Source of the DNA: Gemmatimonadota bacterium
Lineage (GTDB): Bacteria; Gemmatimonadota; Gemmatimonadetes; Gemmatimonadales; Gemmatimonadaceae
NCBI GenBank assembly: GCA_027346425.1
Contig: DAIESF010000010.1
Location: 1-39,518, forward strand
Direction of reading: 5' to 3'
Length of the DNA stretch: 39,518 nt
The position numbers were made by a program, and so were the translations under genes. Under the pieces are notes generated by a model. That model was not told where the DNA came from and made no database searches. It saw nothing but the letters and a program-made list of their open reading frames with translations. Of the stretch, positions 36,603 through 39,518 are shown in pieces; position 1 is the stretch's first letter; each line of letters starts with the position of its first letter.

Positions 36603-37472
36603 ATGACTGGACCGATCGACGACCTCCTCGCCCTCCTCGACCTCGAACCGCTCGAGGTCAACATCTACCGCGGGCGCAACCGCGATGTGGGGACGGGGCG
36701 CGTCTTTGGAGGACAGGTGTTCGCGCAGGCGCTTGTCGCGGCGCGCCGGACAGTCGACGGGGCGCGCGAAGCGCACTCGGTGCACGGCTATTTCATCCTC
36801 CCCGGCGATCTTGCCGCTCCCATCGTGTACTTCGTGGACCGGCTTCGGGACGGGAACTCCTTCACCACGCGCCGGGTGACCGCGATCCAGCACGGCCAGG
36901 CGATCTTCAATCTCTCCGCGTCGTTCCACCTGGCCGAGCCCGGGCTCGAGCACCAGGAGGAAATGCCGTCCGTCCCGCCGCCCGAGGAGCTCGCGCCCGA
37001 GCTGGAGCTCATTCGCGAGATGGCGGATCGCATTCCCGAGTCGCTGCGCCCGGTGCTGACGCAGGATCGTCCGATCGACTTCCGCCCGGTGACCCCCGGC
37101 GACCCATTCCGTGCCGAGGTTCGACCACCCGTTAGGCACGTCTGGTTCCGGGCGATCCACCAGCTTCCCGACGACGCGATCACGCATCAGGCGGTACTGG
37201 CGTATGCGTCCGACTACGGTCTCCTCCCCACCGCGCTCGGTCCCCACGGCGTTGCCTTCCGGTCGAAGGGGTTGCAGATGGCGTCGCTGGACCATTCGCT
37301 ATGGATGCATCGCCCCTTCCGCGCCGACGAGTGGCTCCTCTATTGCATGGACAGCCCCGCGGCCGCGGGGGCGCGCGGCTTCGTCCGCGGATCGATCTAC
37401 CGGCGCTCGGGTGAGTTGGTCGCCTCGGTGGCGCAGGAGGGATTGATGCGACTGCGCCCCCCCAAACCCTGA
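36603..37472 (+). CDS. tesB: Acyl-CoA thioesterase II
   Basis: LLDLEPLEVNIYRGRNRDVGTGRVFGGQVFAQALVAARRTV; HSVHGYFILPGDLAAPIVYFVDRLRDGNSFTTRRVTAIQHGQAIFNLSASF; LDHSLWMHRPFRADEWLLY. Confidence 0.93.
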   Translation: MTGPIDDLLALLDLEPLEVNIYRGRNRDVGTGRVFGGQVFAQALVAARRTVDGAREAHSVHGYFILPGDLAAPIVYFVDRLRDGNSFTTRRVTAIQHGQAIFNLSASFHLAEPGLEHQEEMPSVPPPEELAPELELIREMADRIPESLRPVLTQDRPIDFRPVTPGDPFRAEVRPPVRHVWFRAIHQLPDDAITHQAVLAYASDYGLLPTALGPHGVAFRSKGLQMASLDHSLWMHRPFRADEWLLYCMDSPAAAGARGFVRGSIYRRSGELVASVAQEGLMRLRPPKP

Positions 37473-37486
37473 ACCATACTCCTGCG

Positions 37487-38824
37487 ATGCTGCGAGCCAC
37501 CCTGCGCCCCCTCGTCCTCGCCCTCTCGGCCGCCTCGACGGTGCTGGGCGCGCAGTCGTCGAAGCCCCGCACCAACGTCGGGCGGCCGACGGAGAAGTCG
37601 TCAGTTGCAACGCCGGCGACCGCCGGTTTCTCGGCGGAACGGTTGGCTCGCATCGACCGCTTCATGCAGTCGTATGTCGATGACGACAAGGTGGCGGGAG
37701 CCGTGGGATTGGTGCTGCGCAATGGCCGCGTGGCGTATGAACACGCCGTGGGGTGGAGCGACAAGGAGGCGGGGCGCCGCATGACCACCGACGCGATCTT
37801 CCGCATCGCGTCGCAGAGCAAGGCCATCACGAGCGTCGCGATCATGAGCCTGGTCGAGGAGGGGAAGATTGCCCCCACCGACCCCGTCTCCCGCTTCATC
37901 CCCGCGTACGCGAAGACGACGGTTGCGGTCCGGAGCGACACGGGGGTGGCAATCGTTCCGGCCAAGCGAGCGATCACGATCCGCGATCTCCTCACGCACA
38001 CTTCCGGGATCTCTTACGGCACCGATGGCTCCGTGGCCAGACTGTACGAAGCGAAGGGACTCGGTCCGGCGGCGGGGTTCGGCTGGTACACCGCCGACAA
38101 GGACGAGCCCGTGTGCACCACGATGGAGCGCCTCGCGTCACTCCCCTTCGTCGCCCAGCCTGGCGAGGCGTGGGTATACGGCTACAGCACCGACATCCTT
38201 GGGTGCGTGGTGGAGAAGGTGTCGGGGATGGCGCTCGATGCCTTCATCGCCGAGCGGATCTCCAAGCCGCTGGGGATGGTGGACACGTACTTCTTCCTTC
38301 CCACGGACAAGCGCGACCGGCTCTCGGCGGTGTACGCCAGTTCGGCCGATGGAAGCTCGATCGCGCGTGCAGCTGACGGTGCGCGCGGGCAGGGACAGTA
38401 CATCGATGGCCCGCGGCGCTCGTTCGCTGGCGGGGCAGGGTTGGTCTCGACTGCGCGCGACTATGCCCGATTCCTCCAGATGCTCCTGAACGGCGGCGAG
38501 CTCGACGGGGTGCGCCTCCTCGCGCCGAAGACCGTGCAGCTGATGACGACGAACATGGTGGGGTCGCTCTACGCGAACGCCGCCGGCACCGAAGGAGTCG
38601 GCTTCGGACTCGGCTTCGAGACCGTCGACCGCTTTGGCGCCAACGGGCTGAGCTCACAAGGGACCTTCAGCTGGGGCGGGGCATACGGCTCCAACTATCG
38701 CGTGGATCCGAAGGAAAAGCTGGTGATCGTCTTCATGGTACAGCAGATTCCCAATCGCACCGATCTCGCGGCCAAGTTCCCGACCCTCGTGTACCAGGCA
38801 TTGACCGGCATCCCGTCGTTCTAG
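37487..38824 (+). CDS. Serine hydrolase, beta-lactamase-related (class C fold), secreted
   Basis: FRIASQSKAITSVAIM (SxxK); HTSGISYG; YGYSTDILGCVVEKVSGM; FSWGGAYGSNYRVDPKEKLVIVFMVQ. Confidence 0.92.
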   Translation: MLRATLRPLVLALSAASTVLGAQSSKPRTNVGRPTEKSSVATPATAGFSAERLARIDRFMQSYVDDDKVAGAVGLVLRNGRVAYEHAVGWSDKEAGRRMTTDAIFRIASQSKAITSVAIMSLVEEGKIAPTDPVSRFIPAYAKTTVAVRSDTGVAIVPAKRAITIRDLLTHTSGISYGTDGSVARLYEAKGLGPAAGFGWYTADKDEPVCTTMERLASLPFVAQPGEAWVYGYSTDILGCVVEKVSGMALDAFIAERISKPLGMVDTYFFLPTDKRDRLSAVYASSADGSSIARAADGARGQGQYIDGPRRSFAGGAGLVSTARDYARFLQMLLNGGELDGVRLLAPKTVQLMTTNMVGSLYANAAGTEGVGFGLGFETVDRFGANGLSSQGTFSWGGAYGSNYRVDPKEKLVIVFMVQQIPNRTDLAAKFPTLVYQALTGIPSF

Positions 38825-38831
38825 GCACATC

Positions 38832-38850
38832 GGTGCCGTCCATCGGCACC
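38832..38850. terminator. Short hairpin between the beta-lactamase-fold and PP2C genes
   Basis: GGTGCCG-TCCAT-CGGCACC, 7-bp perfect stem starting 8 nt after the stop codon; short and without T-run. Confidence 0.35.
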
Positions 38851-38868
38851 AACCCGTGGAGGAGAGCC

Positions 38869-39518
38869 ATGGCGACCCACGAAGTGCAGGCCGCAGCCGC
38901 GGTGGTGCGCAAGCCGACCGACGAGGAGCTCGACGTGTACGGCCTGACGCACCCTGGGAAGGTGCGCACCGAGAATCAGGACCACTTTCTGGTCGCCTCC
39001 CTGCACCGTCAGATGCGGGTGCACCTGACGAGCCTCCCGGCGCTGGGCGGTACGACGGTCAACACCGACCGGCTCGCCTTTCTCGCCATGGTCGCCGATG
39101 GCGTGGGTGGTGGCTTTGCCGGCGAGGAGGCGAGTCGCTTCGCTCTCGAGGCGATCGCCGGATTCGTGAACAACAGCGCCCATTGCTTTTACACCGCCGA
39201 CGCCAGCGACGACGAAGCGTTCCGGGCGACCCTGGAGTCGGCGGCGCTCAGCGTCCACGAAGAGCTGACCTTGCGCAGCGAGCAGCTCCCCGGGCGCCGA
39301 GGGATGGCCACCACGCTCACCCTGTTCCTGGGCGTGTGGCCGCGCGTATATCTCCTGCAGGTCGGCGACTCCCGCTACTACATGTTGCGCGACGGCGAAC
39401 TCACGCAGGTCACGCGTGACCAGACGATGGCGCAGGAGCTGATCGATCTCGGTGTCATATCGCGCACCGACCAGAAGGCGTCGCGCCTCTCCAACATTCT
39501 CTCCAGCGCCATCGGCGG
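38869..39518 (+). CDS. PP2C-family serine/threonine protein phosphatase (3' truncated by window end)
   Basis: Not in the supplied ORF track because it runs off the end. GGAGGAG upstream; MATHEVQAAAAVVRKPTDEELDVYGLTHPGKVRTENQDHFLVA...MVADGVGGGFAGEEASRFA...GMATTLTLFLGVWPRVYLLQVGDSRYYMLRDGELTQVTRDQT. Confidence 0.92.
   Translation, partial: MATHEVQAAAAVVRKPTDEELDVYGLTHPGKVRTENQDHFLVASLHRQMRVHLTSLPALGGTTVNTDRLAFLAMVADGVGGGFAGEEASRFALEAIAGFVNNSAHCFYTADASDDEAFRATLESAALSVHEELTLRSEQLPGRRGMATTLTLFLGVWPRVYLLQVGDSRYYMLRDGELTQVTRDQTMAQELIDLGVISRTDQKASRLSNILSSAIG

Noticed and set aside
2126-38824. Beta-lactam metabolism cluster (isopenicillin-epimerase-like enzymes, penicillin acylases, beta-lactamase-fold protein, MATE pump)
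   Set aside because: These family names are misleading: members are functionally diverse, genes are scattered on both strands with unrelated genes between them, and no IPNS/ACVS or other beta-lactam biosynthetic enzyme was seen.
1-39518. CRISPR array, tRNA/rRNA genes, transposons, prophage or defence operon
   Set aside because: No regularly spaced repeats, no recognisable RNA genes and no transposase, integrase, nuclease or other defence-family motifs noticed on reading; not excluded by a formal search (tRNAscan, HMM).

Overview
High-GC bacterial chromosomal window (39.5 kb), probably Gemmatimonadota-like by gene style (inference only). It is densely packed with about 31 genes, many carrying Sec, lipoprotein or Tat-type signals. 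Recognisable products: a truncated YHS-domain protein (XdhC/CoxF-like tail), M28 peptidase, two Tat-signal class V aminotransferases, Tat-signal NAD-dependent epimerase, two penicillin-acylase-family Ntn hydrolases, di-heme cytochrome c peroxidase, TPR protein, VOC protein, DUF4382 lipoprotein, RsmD, dienelactone hydrolase, two amidohydrolases, a frameshifted Baeyer-Villiger-type monooxygenase overlapping an HSL-family esterase, MATE transporter, DUF5916 protein, membrane-fused spermidine-synthase-like protein, two tandem PAP2 proteins (the second with degenerate motifs), DUF3108 protein, GMC oxidoreductase with a gluconate-2-dehydrogenase-subunit-3-like partner, TesB, a serine beta-lactamase-fold hydrolase, and a PP2C phosphatase truncated at the window end. 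No rRNA, tRNA, CRISPR array, transposase or phage genes were recognised. The observations I rate most worth following up are: (i) the recurrent octamer CGTTAGGC (8 exact copies, 12 copies of the GTTAGG core), embedded in genes in several reading frames and supplying both stop codons at one convergent gene junction; (ii) the 1-nt frameshift in the BVMO gene; (iii) perfect palindromes in two divergent promoter regions; (iv) a small CDS lacking any ATG start; (v) a PAP2 paralogue lacking signature arginines.
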